A stretch of DNA of 61,170 nt from an uncultured candidate division Zixibacteria bacterium (lineage in GTDB: Bacteria > Zixibacteria > MSB-5A5 > GN15 > PGXB01), in assembly GCA_937925655.1 (NCBI GenBank), contig CALAMC010000033.1:1-61170 (forward strand). The letters run 5' to 3'. Below the pieces are notes generated by a model, which saw only the letters and a list, made by a program, of their open reading frames with translations, made no database searches and was not told the origin of the DNA. Positions 53,066 to 61,170 of this stretch are shown piece after piece. Every line of letters starts with the position of its first letter. Position 1 is the first letter of the stretch. Both the position numbers and the translations under genes were made by a program.

Positions 53066-54577
53066 ATGGATCATAAGAGATTTCCCCGGCTATTTTATAA
53101 CAGAATAACCTTCATCGGCGTGGCCATAAGTCTGGTTTCGATAGTCGTCATGACCTTTCTATATTTGATCGACGTATATGCCAGCGAAACCAATCCATAC
53201 TTCGGGATATTCCTGTACATGATTATGCCGGTGTTTTTGATCGGTGGCATGATTTTAATCCCGGTCGGCATGTATTTCAACTGGCGCCGCTGGAAGAAAA
53301 CCGGTGAAATGCAGATTCCACAGTGGCCGCTGATTGACCTCAACGATAAATCCCAGCGTAATGCCGCCTTCATATTCGTGGTCGGCACAATAATTTTCCT
53401 CGGCATTTCGGCGGTCGGTAGTTACGAAGCCTTCCACTACAGCGAATCGGTGGAATTTTGCGGCCGCCTGTGTCACAGCGTCATGAAACCCGAATACACC
53501 GCTTATAGCCATTCCCCGCATGCCCGGGTCGCCTGCGTCGCCTGCCATGTCGGGCCCGGCGCCGACTGGTATGCCCGATCGAAATTGTCGGGGGCGTACC
53601 AGGTCTATGCGACCGCCGCCAATATTTATCCGCGCCCCATTCCGACGCCCATCGAAAACCTTCGTCCGGCACAGGAAACCTGCGAGCAGTGTCACTGGCC
53701 GGAGAAATTTTTCGGTTCGCGTCAGGTCATCAATGATCATTACATGTATGACGCCGCAAACACACACTGGCCGATAACCATGATGATGAAAATCGGCGGG
53801 CGCAATATCCGCTCCGGTGAGGTTACCGACATTCACTGGCATGTCAATCCCGACGTCGATGTTTTATACATCTCCCGCGATGACGGCCGACAAAACATTC
53901 CCTGGGTCAAGGTCATCAATCATGTCACCGGGGAGGAAACCGTCTATCAAAATGAAAACGAACCGTTGTCGGCGGAGGAAATCGCCGCCGCCAAACCGCG
54001 CCTGATGGACTGCGTCGACTGTCATAACCGCCCCAGCCATATTTATAATTCGCCCGATTATGCCATCAATGAAGCCATCGCCGCCGGACTGATCGACCCG
54101 GCCCTTCCGGAAATAAAGAGTATTGCCGTGAAAGTTATGGCCGCTGAATATGAAACCGAAACCGAAGCCCTTGAAAGCGTTTCGAAATCGATAACGGAGT
54201 TCTATCAAAGCGAATACCCGGAAATATTCGATTCACAAAGAAGCTCCATCGACCGGGCAATAACGGCAGTACAGGAAGAGTTCTCCATGAACATATTTCC
54301 TGAAATGAAAGTCCGCTGGGAAGTATATCCCAACAATATCGGACATTTCAACTGGCCGGGGTGCATGCGCTGTCATGAAGGAAATCACATCAATGCCCAA
54401 AACGAGCCGATTACCCATGAATGCAACGCCTGCCATATTATCACCGCCCAGGGAAGTGGCGAACGGGCTATGAGGGCCATGACCAGCGATGGCCTGGAAT
54501 TCGTGCATCCCGAAGACATCGATGAGATGTGGAAGGAAATGGGCTGCTATGAGTGTCACACGGGGACGCAGCCATAA
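53066..54577 (+). CDS. NapC/NirT-family multihaem cytochrome c
   Basis: The product is 503 aa from ATG 53066, with GGAG upstream; 53036 is an alternative start. Three hydrophobic segments lie near the N-terminus (TFIGVAISLVSIVVMTFLYL, FLYMIMPVFLIGGMILIPVG, AAFIFVVGTIIFLGISAVGS). Seven haem motifs follow: CGRLCH, which is CX3CH and unusual, then CVACH, CEQCH, CVDCH, CMRCH, CNACH and CYECH. NapC-family proteins oxidise menaquinol and pass electrons into the periplasm. Facing the Mtr-like operon, it is the natural entry point, like CymA. Confidence 0.9.
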   Translation: MDHKRFPRLFYNRITFIGVAISLVSIVVMTFLYLIDVYASETNPYFGIFLYMIMPVFLIGGMILIPVGMYFNWRRWKKTGEMQIPQWPLIDLNDKSQRNAAFIFVVGTIIFLGISAVGSYEAFHYSESVEFCGRLCHSVMKPEYTAYSHSPHARVACVACHVGPGADWYARSKLSGAYQVYATAANIYPRPIPTPIENLRPAQETCEQCHWPEKFFGSRQVINDHYMYDAANTHWPITMMMKIGGRNIRSGEVTDIHWHVNPDVDVLYISRDDGRQNIPWVKVINHVTGEETVYQNENEPLSAEEIAAAKPRLMDCVDCHNRPSHIYNSPDYAINEAIAAGLIDPALPEIKSIAVKVMAAEYETETEALESVSKSITEFYQSEYPEIFDSQRSSIDRAITAVQEEFSMNIFPEMKVRWEVYPNNIGHFNWPGCMRCHEGNHINAQNEPITHECNACHIITAQGSGERAMRAMTSDGLEFVHPEDIDEMWKEMGCYECHTGTQP

Positions 54578-54593
54578 CGAAGTGTAAAGCAGT

Positions 54594-54626
54594 AAAAAGG
54601 CGTCCGGGGGGACGCCTTTTATTTTG
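54594..54626 (+). terminator. bidirectional terminator between cytochrome genes
   Basis: AAAAGGCGTCC / GGACGCCTTTT is a perfect 11-bp stem with a 4-nt GGGG loop, with T-rich sequence on both strands. It separates the converging NapC-like and c554-like genes. Confidence 0.93.
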
Positions 54627-54642
54627 ATACTTAAAGTAAGGG

Positions 54643-55164
54643 CTATTTCTTCTCTTCTTTAACCGGCATGGCGTGAACTCCGGTTTTCATCATTTCCGCG
54701 AAATTATAGCCGTTTTTGGGACGAAATTGCTCGGGGACTTTATCGTTGTGACATTTCATGCAGGTAGTCGTATCCGGTATCAGCAGGCCATTGGCCATAG
54801 CCAGTTTTACGTCCTCCATAATACTCTTTTTGTAATAGTCTCCACCGGCTCCGTGACAGGCTTCGCATTGGACGCCTTCCAGCAATACGCCCTTGGCATC
54901 GGTCCCCGTGGAATGACAGGCGACGCACTCCGGATTCTTGCGGTCGGCTTCTTTCAGAGACTCCCAGGCTTTGGCGTGCTTGGTTTCCAGCCAGGATGGA
55001 TGCGTGCCGTCTTTTTTGTGGCACATGCCGCATTTCTTATCCCCGATGAATTCATGGGTGGCCTTTTTTTCCTCCCCGACCGCTTTGCCCTGGGTCATAC
55101 CCATCGCAAAGAATACCATCAGGATGGCCAAAGTCACAAAAATCACCATTAATTTCTTGGTCAT
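54643..55164 (-). CDS. tetrahaem cytochrome c (c554-like)
   Basis: The product is 173 aa. ATG 55164 has GGAGG 4 nt upstream; a longer reading is unlikely. A signal anchor (MVIFVTLAILMVFFAMGM) is followed by four CXXCH motifs: CGMCH, CVACH, CEACH, CMKCH. FIGDKKCGMCHKKDGTHPSW and EGVQCEACHGAGGDYYKKSI fit the cytochrome c554/c family. It is a candidate periplasmic shuttle between the NapC-like protein and the outer-membrane conduit. Confidence 0.9.
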   Translation of the reverse strand: MTKKLMVIFVTLAILMVFFAMGMTQGKAVGEEKKATHEFIGDKKCGMCHKKDGTHPSWLETKHAKAWESLKEADRKNPECVACHSTGTDAKGVLLEGVQCEACHGAGGDYYKKSIMEDVKLAMANGLLIPDTTTCMKCHNDKVPEQFRPKNGYNFAEMMKTGVHAMPVKEEKK

Positions 55165-55277
55165 AATTCCTCCAAAACTGGGTTGTCGTTTCCTTTTCCC
55201 TTTTGCCATTATACAAAGATATTACTTAATAGTCATTATTTTTTAATCAATACGAAAAAGTAAATTTAATCATAGAT

Positions 55278-55312
55278 AAAAAAGGTCTTTTCTTTATGGG
55301 AAAAGACCTTTG
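55278..55312 (-). terminator. terminator at the end of the Mtr-like operon
   Basis: On the minus strand AAAGGTCTTTTC / GAAAAGACCTTT is a 12-bp stem with a 6-nt loop, followed by TTTTTT. It lies just after the hexahaem gene and before the c554-like gene, so the latter has its own transcription start. Confidence 0.92.
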
Positions 55313-55330
55313 TGCGGATACCTCTTGTAA

Positions 55331-56404
55331 TCAATGAGCCGGGATCGGGCCCAGCGTCAGGGCCAGACCACCCGATTTGGAGGGTAGCCGGCTTTCCATA
55401 TATTCAATAGAACTTTCCAGCAGGTCGCGAATATATTCCGGATTATGCACCCCGCGCGATCGATCCTCTTCGATCATGAGATAGTTCCAGAGCGCCCCGG
55501 CTTCTCCCTTATCGGCGATAGTATGCCTGTTCTGGCTGGTGCCGCTGGGAAGGCCACTGCTGGCATTCAGATGCCCGGCGGCTATCAGAAGCTGGCCCAA
55601 TTCTTCCAGCATGTTTTCCACGTCGGTTTGAATGTCATCATAATCGAAATTCACGGCTGAAGTGTGACATCTCTGACATACTCCGACCAGAATTTCCTCG
55701 GGATCACTCGGGTTAACCATATTGAAACTATGACCGCCCATGGCATACCCGCTATGGGCCTGCGGATTACCCATATGGCACATAATACAGCCATCGTCAT
55801 TGGCGCCGTGCCCGGTGTTTTCATAATCATATTCCAGGTCATCGTATTCATACCCACCCGTAGCAATCAGCAGATCGGATTGCGGCCCATGGTGAGGGCC
55901 CCAGCGATTGTATACCTGCATATTGGCGGCTATAGTATTAACGGAGGTACTGGCATGATGACAGTTGGCGCACAGATTGGCACTGCCGAGGTTGAAGGTC
56001 ACTCCATTGATCAGCGTATAAGGATCATCCACGCGTAGTGAAAGGTTTCCCCGTGTATGGGGCGCATGGCAGGTGAAACAGTGAATAGCGCTGACGTTGT
56101 CATAGGGGGCGTTCACCTGTCCGGTTTCAAGAAAATCGATAAACCCCTGATGGTCGTGACACTGGGTGCAGTTGCTTCCGCCCCGGTTGGTATAATCGAC
56201 ACTGGTCCCGGAGGCGTGCACCGAGTTCTGCCATTCACCCTTGGCGGCCAGCAGGTAGCCGTCTTCACCATGACAGGTGAAGCAGCTGTTCAGACTGGCC
56301 TGGCTTTCTCCGGAGTCCTCATTGATAATTTTGCGCTCGCAACCAACCCCCGCAATAATCAGAAGAGCCAGAAGTCCGGCTACAAGCATGGCATTGTGTC
56401 TCAT
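55331..56404 (-). CDS. hexahaem cytochrome c lipoprotein
   Basis: The product is 357 aa. The N-terminus ends LIIAGVGC, a probable lipobox. Six CXXCH motifs are present: CFTCH, CTQCH, CFTCH, CANCH, CIMCH and CQRCH. The C-terminal 100 residues have no haem. Third gene of the operon, behind the decahaem and barrel genes; its position corresponds to MtrC/OmcA (outer-surface terminal cytochrome), although it is smaller than decahaem MtrC and not clearly homologous. Confidence 0.88.
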   Translation of the reverse strand: MRHNAMLVAGLLALLIIAGVGCERKIINEDSGESQASLNSCFTCHGEDGYLLAAKGEWQNSVHASGTSVDYTNRGGSNCTQCHDHQGFIDFLETGQVNAPYDNVSAIHCFTCHAPHTRGNLSLRVDDPYTLINGVTFNLGSANLCANCHHASTSVNTIAANMQVYNRWGPHHGPQSDLLIATGGYEYDDLEYDYENTGHGANDDGCIMCHMGNPQAHSGYAMGGHSFNMVNPSDPEEILVGVCQRCHTSAVNFDYDDIQTDVENMLEELGQLLIAAGHLNASSGLPSGTSQNRHTIADKGEAGALWNYLMIEEDRSRGVHNPEYIRDLLESSIEYMESRLPSKSGGLALTLGPIPAH

Positions 56405-56416
56405 GGAATCGCTCCT

Positions 56417-57970
56417 TTACAATGATATATCCTTTGAAATATTTATTTCCACGATATTGGCCGTGTAATAGCGGTCCCGAACCAGGAAATCATCGAAATT
56501 GTGTATATTATAACGGGCTTCGACGTAATATCCCGAATCGAGATTGTATTTCCCGCTGAAACGCAGTACGAAGCTTTCGACGTCGAGATCTCTCTGGCTG
56601 CGATAATACGTTCCCCCCAGCCCGGCCGTGAATTTGTAATACTCCCGTGCCGTCAGGTCGCAGTAAATCATATGGTCCCGAAACTCGAAGTTCTCCTCCC
56701 TGTTTTTGTATTCACCCGTGGAATACGAATATCCACCCGACAGATCGGCGTATCCTTTCAAATCGGCGCTTAAATCCAAACCAAGGCGATCGAAATTAAT
56801 ATCACTGCCAATCTGGTCATTTTCTCGACGCGTCCCTTCATAACTGATTTTGGCGAATTTGATTTCTTCCCCGCGATATTTGACGGTCAAACGGAATCGT
56901 CCGAAATCCTGATCGCCGGTCAGCCGCGACCCGGCTTTGACTTCTTCAGAACGCATACCGTGCTCGCCCCGCAGTTCCAAACGCGATGCCGGTTTCCACC
57001 AGCCCGACACATAATACGAGTTGGCTTTGACTTCGTCGAAATAGTCGTCATTGATATTATGCTGGTAACCGACGGTAATTGCGGCCCGGGCCGGCCAGGT
57101 GTAGGTCACGTAACCGGCATTGATAATATTGTCGGTCGCGACATAATCGCTGTCGGAGGCGGTGCGGTCAAACAAGAAGCTGTACTTGACCGACAGATTA
57201 TACGGCAGATTAGCCAGCGCCGCGCCCCAGACCATGTTCGATCTTATCCCGAAGCCGCCGGCTTTAAATTCCGATTCGAACCGACGGAATCCACCGGATA
57301 GTATTAGACGGTTTTCATAATTGGGGACAGGAAAATAACCATCGAGCTTGACCGCAAATCGGGACTGATCGCGAGCGGAATTATAATTGTCGGAAAAATC
57401 GGCATGTTCATAGCGGGCCTGGAACATCCGTCCGTTCTTGTTAAAGCGGATGCCTCCATTATACGAAACCTGGTCATAATCCACTTTGGTTGGAGCGGTC
57501 GGAAGCACAGGGTCGAAAAGGTCGGCTGTCTCCCCGCGATACCCGATCCCGTTCCCGCCGGCCGATACGGTCACACACTTATTGGGCTTGACCCACAACG
57601 CCGCCCCGGTTTGGGCGCGGCGGGTAAAAGTGTTGCCATTGAAATCATAAAAGCGACGGTACTGGTTATTGGTTATTTCCAGCCCGAATAAACCATGCTT
57701 GGTCAACGAACCGCGGAGGTCACGATTATTCAGAGAAATCCGCTTCAAATCCAGGCGGGATTGCATACCGTTGTTGAAGGTATAGCTAAATTTATCCAGC
57801 GATAACGCCGCCCCCTCATACTCGTTGAAGGTCCCGTGGTTCACCGATTGATTGCCAGTCTCGTCAAGATATATATATCCTAATTTAATCGTGCCTGCAC
57901 CATCGCCGGCCCAAAGACTGCCGCCCAGCAGGGCGGCCCAGATCGCCGACACGAAAATTTGCTTAATCAC
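56417..57970 (-). CDS. outer-membrane beta-barrel of MtrB/PioB type
   Basis: The product is 517 aa with a signal peptide (MIKQIFVSAIWAALLGGSLW). The rest is built of alternating strands, for example GTIKLGYIYLDETGNQSVNH, RLILSGGFRRFESEF and YYVEARYNIHNFDDF, about 26 strand-length segments, ending ...ISKDISL. No CXXC is seen near the N-terminus, unlike Shewanella MtrB. It lies between a DmsE/MtrA-like cytochrome and a haem lipoprotein gene, the arrangement of porin-cytochrome conduits, where the barrel holds the cytochrome across the outer membrane. Confidence 0.8.
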   Translation of the reverse strand: MIKQIFVSAIWAALLGGSLWAGDGAGTIKLGYIYLDETGNQSVNHGTFNEYEGAALSLDKFSYTFNNGMQSRLDLKRISLNNRDLRGSLTKHGLFGLEITNNQYRRFYDFNGNTFTRRAQTGAALWVKPNKCVTVSAGGNGIGYRGETADLFDPVLPTAPTKVDYDQVSYNGGIRFNKNGRMFQARYEHADFSDNYNSARDQSRFAVKLDGYFPVPNYENRLILSGGFRRFESEFKAGGFGIRSNMVWGAALANLPYNLSVKYSFLFDRTASDSDYVATDNIINAGYVTYTWPARAAITVGYQHNINDDYFDEVKANSYYVSGWWKPASRLELRGEHGMRSEEVKAGSRLTGDQDFGRFRLTVKYRGEEIKFAKISYEGTRRENDQIGSDINFDRLGLDLSADLKGYADLSGGYSYSTGEYKNREENFEFRDHMIYCDLTAREYYKFTAGLGGTYYRSQRDLDVESFVLRFSGKYNLDSGYYVEARYNIHNFDDFLVRDRYYTANIVEINISKDISL

Positions 57971-57984
57971 TATCGCCTCCCTGC

Positions 57985-58941
57985 CTACCGGTTAAAAATG
58001 TGACACCCGGACTGGAAACAATCCGGAAACAGTTTTGTCCCCAGCAGGGGATCGAGAAATTTGCCGTTATCATATGACCCATGTATTTCACTGTGGCAAT
58101 CGACACAAGCCATTTTCATCCCCAGACCACTATGCTGTGTTCGGTGTTTCGGGGGAACTCCATGGCATTGAAGACAGAGGCCGTCGCCCGGCTGTTTGAG
58201 CAGACGGTCATTAGATGAACCGTGCGGCTGATGACATTCCACACACCCGCCGCCCTCAACCAGGTGGCTATAGGTCACCGGATGTTCAAATGGAAACGGT
58301 CCGGCCACGTCGCCGTGGCATTCCTGGCAGGTCCAGTTTAACCCGGCCATCATATGCGGCGCTGAAATACCTGACACTGGATGACAGCTGATGCATTTTA
58401 TATTACCGGCACCAAGCGGATGAGCCGAACGTAATTTGAACTGCGTTTTAACCTCCGTGTGACAGGTTACGCAAAAATTTTCTTCGCCTGTCAAAGTCAG
58501 GCGGGGATTCGCATTACCATGAACCATATGACATGAGGTGCACGCCAATCCGGCCCGGCCATGAACGTCGGATGTAACCATGGTCGACTGATGAACCGTC
58601 ACATGACACCGGGCACAAATTTCCGCCTGGGTGATTTTGTCCCTGTCAGATACTCGCGAAATAGTTTCCACTGAAGGATCGTCCAAATGATCCTTCCAAC
58701 CGTCATGGCAACTGATACAGCCGATATCCGTCGCGTTTTTGGCATCGGCGGCGCCTGACAGATGATGCGGCGAACCGGCCAACGATTGTGCCATTTCGTC
58801 ATGGCATTCAAGACAGGATTGAGTATTTTCGATTATTTCTTTTTTAGAATAATCCTGCGATGAAAAGGCCGAATACGCTCCCAGAACAAGCAGGAAAAAT
58901 AATGTCAATGACCCTTTATGCGATCTATTGCCGAAGATCAT
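57985..58941 (-). CDS. DmsE/MtrA-like decahaem (possibly undecahaem) cytochrome c
   Basis: The product is 318 aa. ATG 58941 has GAGGG 5 nt upstream, better than the GTG at 58953. A signal peptide ends about YSAFSS. Ten CXXCH motifs are spaced as in DmsE/MtrA: CLECH, CISCH, CARCH, CTSCH, CVTCH, CISCH, CQECH, CVECH, CLQCH, CVDCH. The C-terminal CFQSGCH is CX4CH and could bind an eleventh haem. Typical CHxxHG segments (CHMVHGN, CHQPHGS, CHSEIHG) are present. It is the likely periplasmic, barrel-inserted wire of the conduit. The gene lies 14 nt before the barrel gene. Confidence 0.92.
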   Translation of the reverse strand: MIFGNRSHKGSLTLFFLLVLGAYSAFSSQDYSKKEIIENTQSCLECHDEMAQSLAGSPHHLSGAADAKNATDIGCISCHDGWKDHLDDPSVETISRVSDRDKITQAEICARCHVTVHQSTMVTSDVHGRAGLACTSCHMVHGNANPRLTLTGEENFCVTCHTEVKTQFKLRSAHPLGAGNIKCISCHPVSGISAPHMMAGLNWTCQECHGDVAGPFPFEHPVTYSHLVEGGGCVECHQPHGSSNDRLLKQPGDGLCLQCHGVPPKHRTQHSGLGMKMACVDCHSEIHGSYDNGKFLDPLLGTKLFPDCFQSGCHIFNR

Positions 58942-59232
58942 ACAGACCCTCACTTATATTTTAAATATTGTCTTCAGCCGTTTATTATAACCGGGACACC
59001 GGAACAAAACAACCGGCATCCGCGTCGATACCCATCCCGATTCATAATAATATTATATAATACTAAGTGTATCATATTTATCCACTATCATTTTAAATGA
59101 ATAATTCTATGAAGGCTCTTTGTCAAGCATTTTTTCATATAATCAATTATATATCAACGGGTTATTCTATACTTAAAAGTACAGTCACAGGCGCCGCAGA
59201 GGAGCCTTCCGGCGCCGTCGTGTCCATAACAA
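58942..59232. other. AT-rich region upstream of the Mtr-like operon
   Basis: About 290 bp without a gene. On the minus strand TTGACA at 59126-59121, a 17-nt spacer and a poor TATTCA form a possible promoter. A TATAAT-like stretch also occurs at about 59050-59062. The operon promoter is thus likely here, with no obvious operator. Confidence 0.4.
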
Positions 59233-59239
59233 AAGCAAA

Positions 59240-59272
59240 AAGCCCCGACCAAAGGTCGGGACTTTTTTATTC
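59240..59272 (-). terminator. bidirectional terminator after the anti-sigma gene
   Basis: CCCCGACC / GGTCGGGA (extended by AAAAG/CTTTTT) with a 3-nt loop and T-runs on both strands. It lies 25 nt after the stop of the 59297-60370 gene. Confidence 0.9.
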
Positions 59273-59296
59273 ATTATCTTATTAACGTGAAAATGA

Positions 59297-60370
59297 CTAT
59301 CGAATTTCTTCGACTTCGCGGGTGACCTTGATGGCTTTCTGGCCATCGGGGCGAGTTTCGATTTCGACAATGGCACCCGTTATGCCCTGCGCCGCGAGTT
59401 TGGCCTCCGCCTCGGCCTTGATCTGGGCATCGGTTTTGCCCTCGGTGTTTATATCCAGCGCCGGCAGGCCTGCCATCGAGGGCACTTCGAATGACATGTC
59501 ATCGGTGCCTTTAAGGTTAATTTCTATAACCTCCTCGCCCTGCCCGTTGCCGTCGTTTATCGACCGTTCGCCGCTTAAGGAAATCTGCGTTATGCCATCG
59601 GCCGAGATAGTAACATCAACCTGCGGCGACATAAATCCCGCGGCGGTCAGTTGAGCGGCAATGTCCCGCTCGATTTCTTCTTCGGTCCCGCCGCTGGTGC
59701 TGATTTCGATGATACGAACGCGGTCGTCGGTCGCCCGGGCATAGAGACTCCCCGACACTTCTTCGCGGGTCGGTACAATCTGCACGTCGGGCGCGCCGGT
59801 CAGAGCCGCCAGCACCGCCGCCGCCTGACGACCGGCGGTCCAGTCGGGAAGATTGCCGATGCGGTAATTATACCCTTCGGCGGAACGGGTCAGCTTAACC
59901 GAGGCGTTTTCATAGCCCAGCGTATTCATAGCGCCCACCAGCCGCTCGGCCGAAATCATCTGTGATTGCTGGACATTTTGCGCGACCGCCTCGAAACCGG
60001 TCGTGATGGTGTACGAAAACGGAACCAGAGTCAAAAATAAAAATACGGCCACGGCCACGCCCAGACCGGCGTAGAGTTTAGGCCGCATCGAAAATATGTT
60101 TTGTGCTTTTTCCATGAGAGAAAACTCCTTTTGATTTTTCGCTGTCTTTTGTTCGATTCTTGAGCGCAGGACCGCAAACGGGGTGACGGGCTCTTCCGGG
60201 CCGGAGGCGGCCGCTTTGAATGCACCGTCGATTATTTTCGCGGCCCGTGCGGCGCGGGCGCATGCCGGACAGGCCTCCAGATGCCTGGCAAGCTCCGGGT
60301 CGTGCCGGTTAGGCCTACTCGGTCGGCCGTCCGCATCATTCAGCTGTTGCATTGCCTTTTTGCAATCCAT
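59297..60370 (-). CDS. anti-sigma factor with zinc finger and threefold-repeat outer domain
   Basis: The product is 357 aa. The N-terminal HLEACPACA gives the zf-HC2 pattern. A membrane helix lies at about 100-122 (LYAGLGVAVAVFLFLTLVPF). The outer part has three related segments of about 35-40 residues (AERLVGAMNTLGYENASVKL, ERDIAAQLTAAGFMSPQVDV, KAEAEAKLAAQGITGAIVEI), each a helix then two strands. The overlap with the sigma gene (35 nt) indicates coupling. Outer-domain ligand unknown. Confidence 0.75.
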   Translation of the reverse strand: MDCKKAMQQLNDADGRPSRPNRHDPELARHLEACPACARAARAAKIIDGAFKAAASGPEEPVTPFAVLRSRIEQKTAKNQKEFSLMEKAQNIFSMRPKLYAGLGVAVAVFLFLTLVPFSYTITTGFEAVAQNVQQSQMISAERLVGAMNTLGYENASVKLTRSAEGYNYRIGNLPDWTAGRQAAAVLAALTGAPDVQIVPTREEVSGSLYARATDDRVRIIEISTSGGTEEEIERDIAAQLTAAGFMSPQVDVTISADGITQISLSGERSINDGNGQGEEVIEINLKGTDDMSFEVPSMAGLPALDINTEGKTDAQIKAEAEAKLAAQGITGAIVEIETRPDGQKAIKVTREVEEIR

Positions 60371-60899
60371 AATCGCCCTCGCTAAGTTGGTTGTGCCTTT
60401 CGTGTTTGACCAGGTGTCCTTCCAGGAATCGTCTCATCTTGCTTCTGGCGCGCGACAGCCGGGCTTTTATCGTCCCTTCCGGCTTGTCAAAGAACTCGGC
60501 CAGTTCGGCGATCGTCCACTGCTCGAACTCACACAGCACGAGCATCGCCTTGTCTTTGGCTCCGAGCACGGTCATCGCGGCGTCGAGCAGACGCCGGGCC
60601 TCGTTTTTGTCCCGTGGGTCATCGATCAGAACCGCTTCGAGGAGTCCGGCTGTCAGACCGGCGCGGTGGCGCCACCACGCTTCGCGCGTCCGGTTCCTGA
60701 AGCGGTTGATGATCAATTTGAACAGCCAGGGATGAAAGGCCGTCTCGTCTCGGAGCTGGCCGATTTTGCGCATCGCGACCAACAGCGCGTCCTGATACAG
60801 GTCGTCGCCGTCGTCCCGATTCCCGGCCAGTCGTCGGCAAAAGCCCTCGGCCTGACCGTGTATCGGCTCCAGAAGTGTCCAGAAACGATCATTGTTCAT
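60336..60899 (-). CDS. ECF-type RNA polymerase sigma factor (second)
   Basis: The product is 187 aa. Region 2 is AEGFCRRLAGNRDDGDDLYQ to ETAFHPWLFKLIINRFRNRT. Region 4 is AKDKAMLVLCEFEQWTIAEL with DKPEGTIKARLSRARSKMRR, the helix-turn-helix. It overlaps the start of the anti-sigma gene. Its regulon is unknown; the neighbours are the cytochrome operon and a tandem repeat. Confidence 0.92.
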   Translation of the reverse strand: MNNDRFWTLLEPIHGQAEGFCRRLAGNRDDGDDLYQDALLVAMRKIGQLRDETAFHPWLFKLIINRFRNRTREAWWRHRAGLTAGLLEAVLIDDPRDKNEARRLLDAAMTVLGAKDKAMLVLCEFEQWTIAELAEFFDKPEGTIKARLSRARSKMRRFLEGHLVKHERHNQLSEGDYGLQKGNATAE

Positions 60900-61007
60900 C
60901 AGTTTTCAGCCCTAAGACAGCATAAAATCATAAAGGGTTGCATAAATATATAAATTTATACCCGAAATCGTGGAAATTTATCATCGATTTCCGTGGGTCA
61001 TCAAAAC

Positions 61008-61146
61008 CCGGTAACACACCCTTTCAGGGTGTGAGTGATGGTCAAAAGCAATGCGATATTTATCGCAGACGGCAATCCGGTAACACACCCTTTCAGGGTG
61101 TGAGTGATGGTCAAAGGCAATGTGATATTTGTCGCAAACGGCAATG
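61008..61146. repeat. 69-bp tandem repeat with two hairpins per unit
   Basis: Two complete copies start at 61008 and 61077. Each carries CACACCC-TTTCA-GGGTGTG (invariant) and TGCGATA-TT-TATCGCA. In the second copy the latter reads TGTGATA-TT-TGTCGCA, so both changes keep G-T pairs. A third, partial similarity (ATGGTCAAAATCCGGTA) follows to the window end, and a related stretch precedes the first copy. No spacer-like variable part exists, so it is not a CRISPR array. Confidence 0.85.
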
Positions 61147-61170
61147 AGGGAAGATGGTCAAAATCCGGTA

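Noticed and set aside
61008..61146. Tandem units as a CRISPR array
   Set aside because: The whole 69-bp unit is repeated with only a handful of base changes, and there is no variable spacer and no cas gene.

Overview
The window comes from a Gram-negative-type bacterium with mid-range GC and no obvious selenocysteine or phage signature. LPS export permeases (LptF/LptG), an outer-membrane beta-barrel, lipoproteins, a C-terminal sorting-type domain with dockerin and thrombospondin-3 secreted proteins, Ser/Thr kinase-TPR signalling and many multihaem cytochromes together point to the FCB side of the tree, most likely a Zixibacteria-like candidate phylum. That placement is inferred from gene content and style, not from a marker gene.

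Layout. 1-11852 (minus strand) is a surface-polysaccharide locus: four tandem CapK/PaaK-like adenylate-forming enzymes, an O-antigen ligase, a Wzx-type flippase and the complete dTDP-L-rhamnose set (rfbB, rfbA, rfbD, rfbC-like). 11921-15951 continues with an acetyltransferase, a DUF362 protein with a Tat-like leader, a protein with a C-terminal sorting domain, and an ExoA-like glycosyltransferase. 16095-19347 (plus) is an oxidative-stress and iron-storage island: thiol peroxidase, rubrerythrin-like protein, ferritin, AhpD-like protein, GAF/fRMsr-like protein and flavin reductase. 19352-25958 (minus) holds a TPR protein, a sugar isomerase-like protein behind an unexplained structured RNA with promoter and terminator, a CymR-like Rrf2 regulator paired with cysK, a GYD protein, a serpin, and a TM2/TfoX/NUDIX stretch with a chimeric gene junction. 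26161-30368 holds peptidases (C69, C1B) and a second GYD protein.

30455-35112 is a kinase-phosphatase pair (Ser/Thr kinase-TPR with FHA-GAF-PP2C). 35469-46019 has a secreted dockerin protein, a diaminopropionate ammonia-lyase-like enzyme, lptG/lptF, a YhaM-like HD protein, fetA/fetB, tRNA-Ser(GGA), an RsbW/STAS pair and an aspartase with a fused cyclic-nucleotide-binding domain. 46634-48781 is an ECF sigma, anti-sigma, CnrX/ZraP-like sensor and Cys-rich calcium-loop protein cassette, probably metal-responsive. 50676-52745 encodes a multidomain regulator with a degenerate HD-GYP core and DUF4388.

53066-58941 is the most striking part: a NapC-like quinol-oxidising cytochrome, a c554-like cytochrome, and an operon encoding a DmsE/MtrA-like deca- or undecahaem cytochrome, an outer-membrane barrel and a hexahaem lipoprotein. 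Together these look like a full transmembrane electron conduit. The window ends with a second ECF sigma/anti-sigma pair whose anti-sigma factor carries a threefold repeat, followed by a structured 69-bp tandem repeat.
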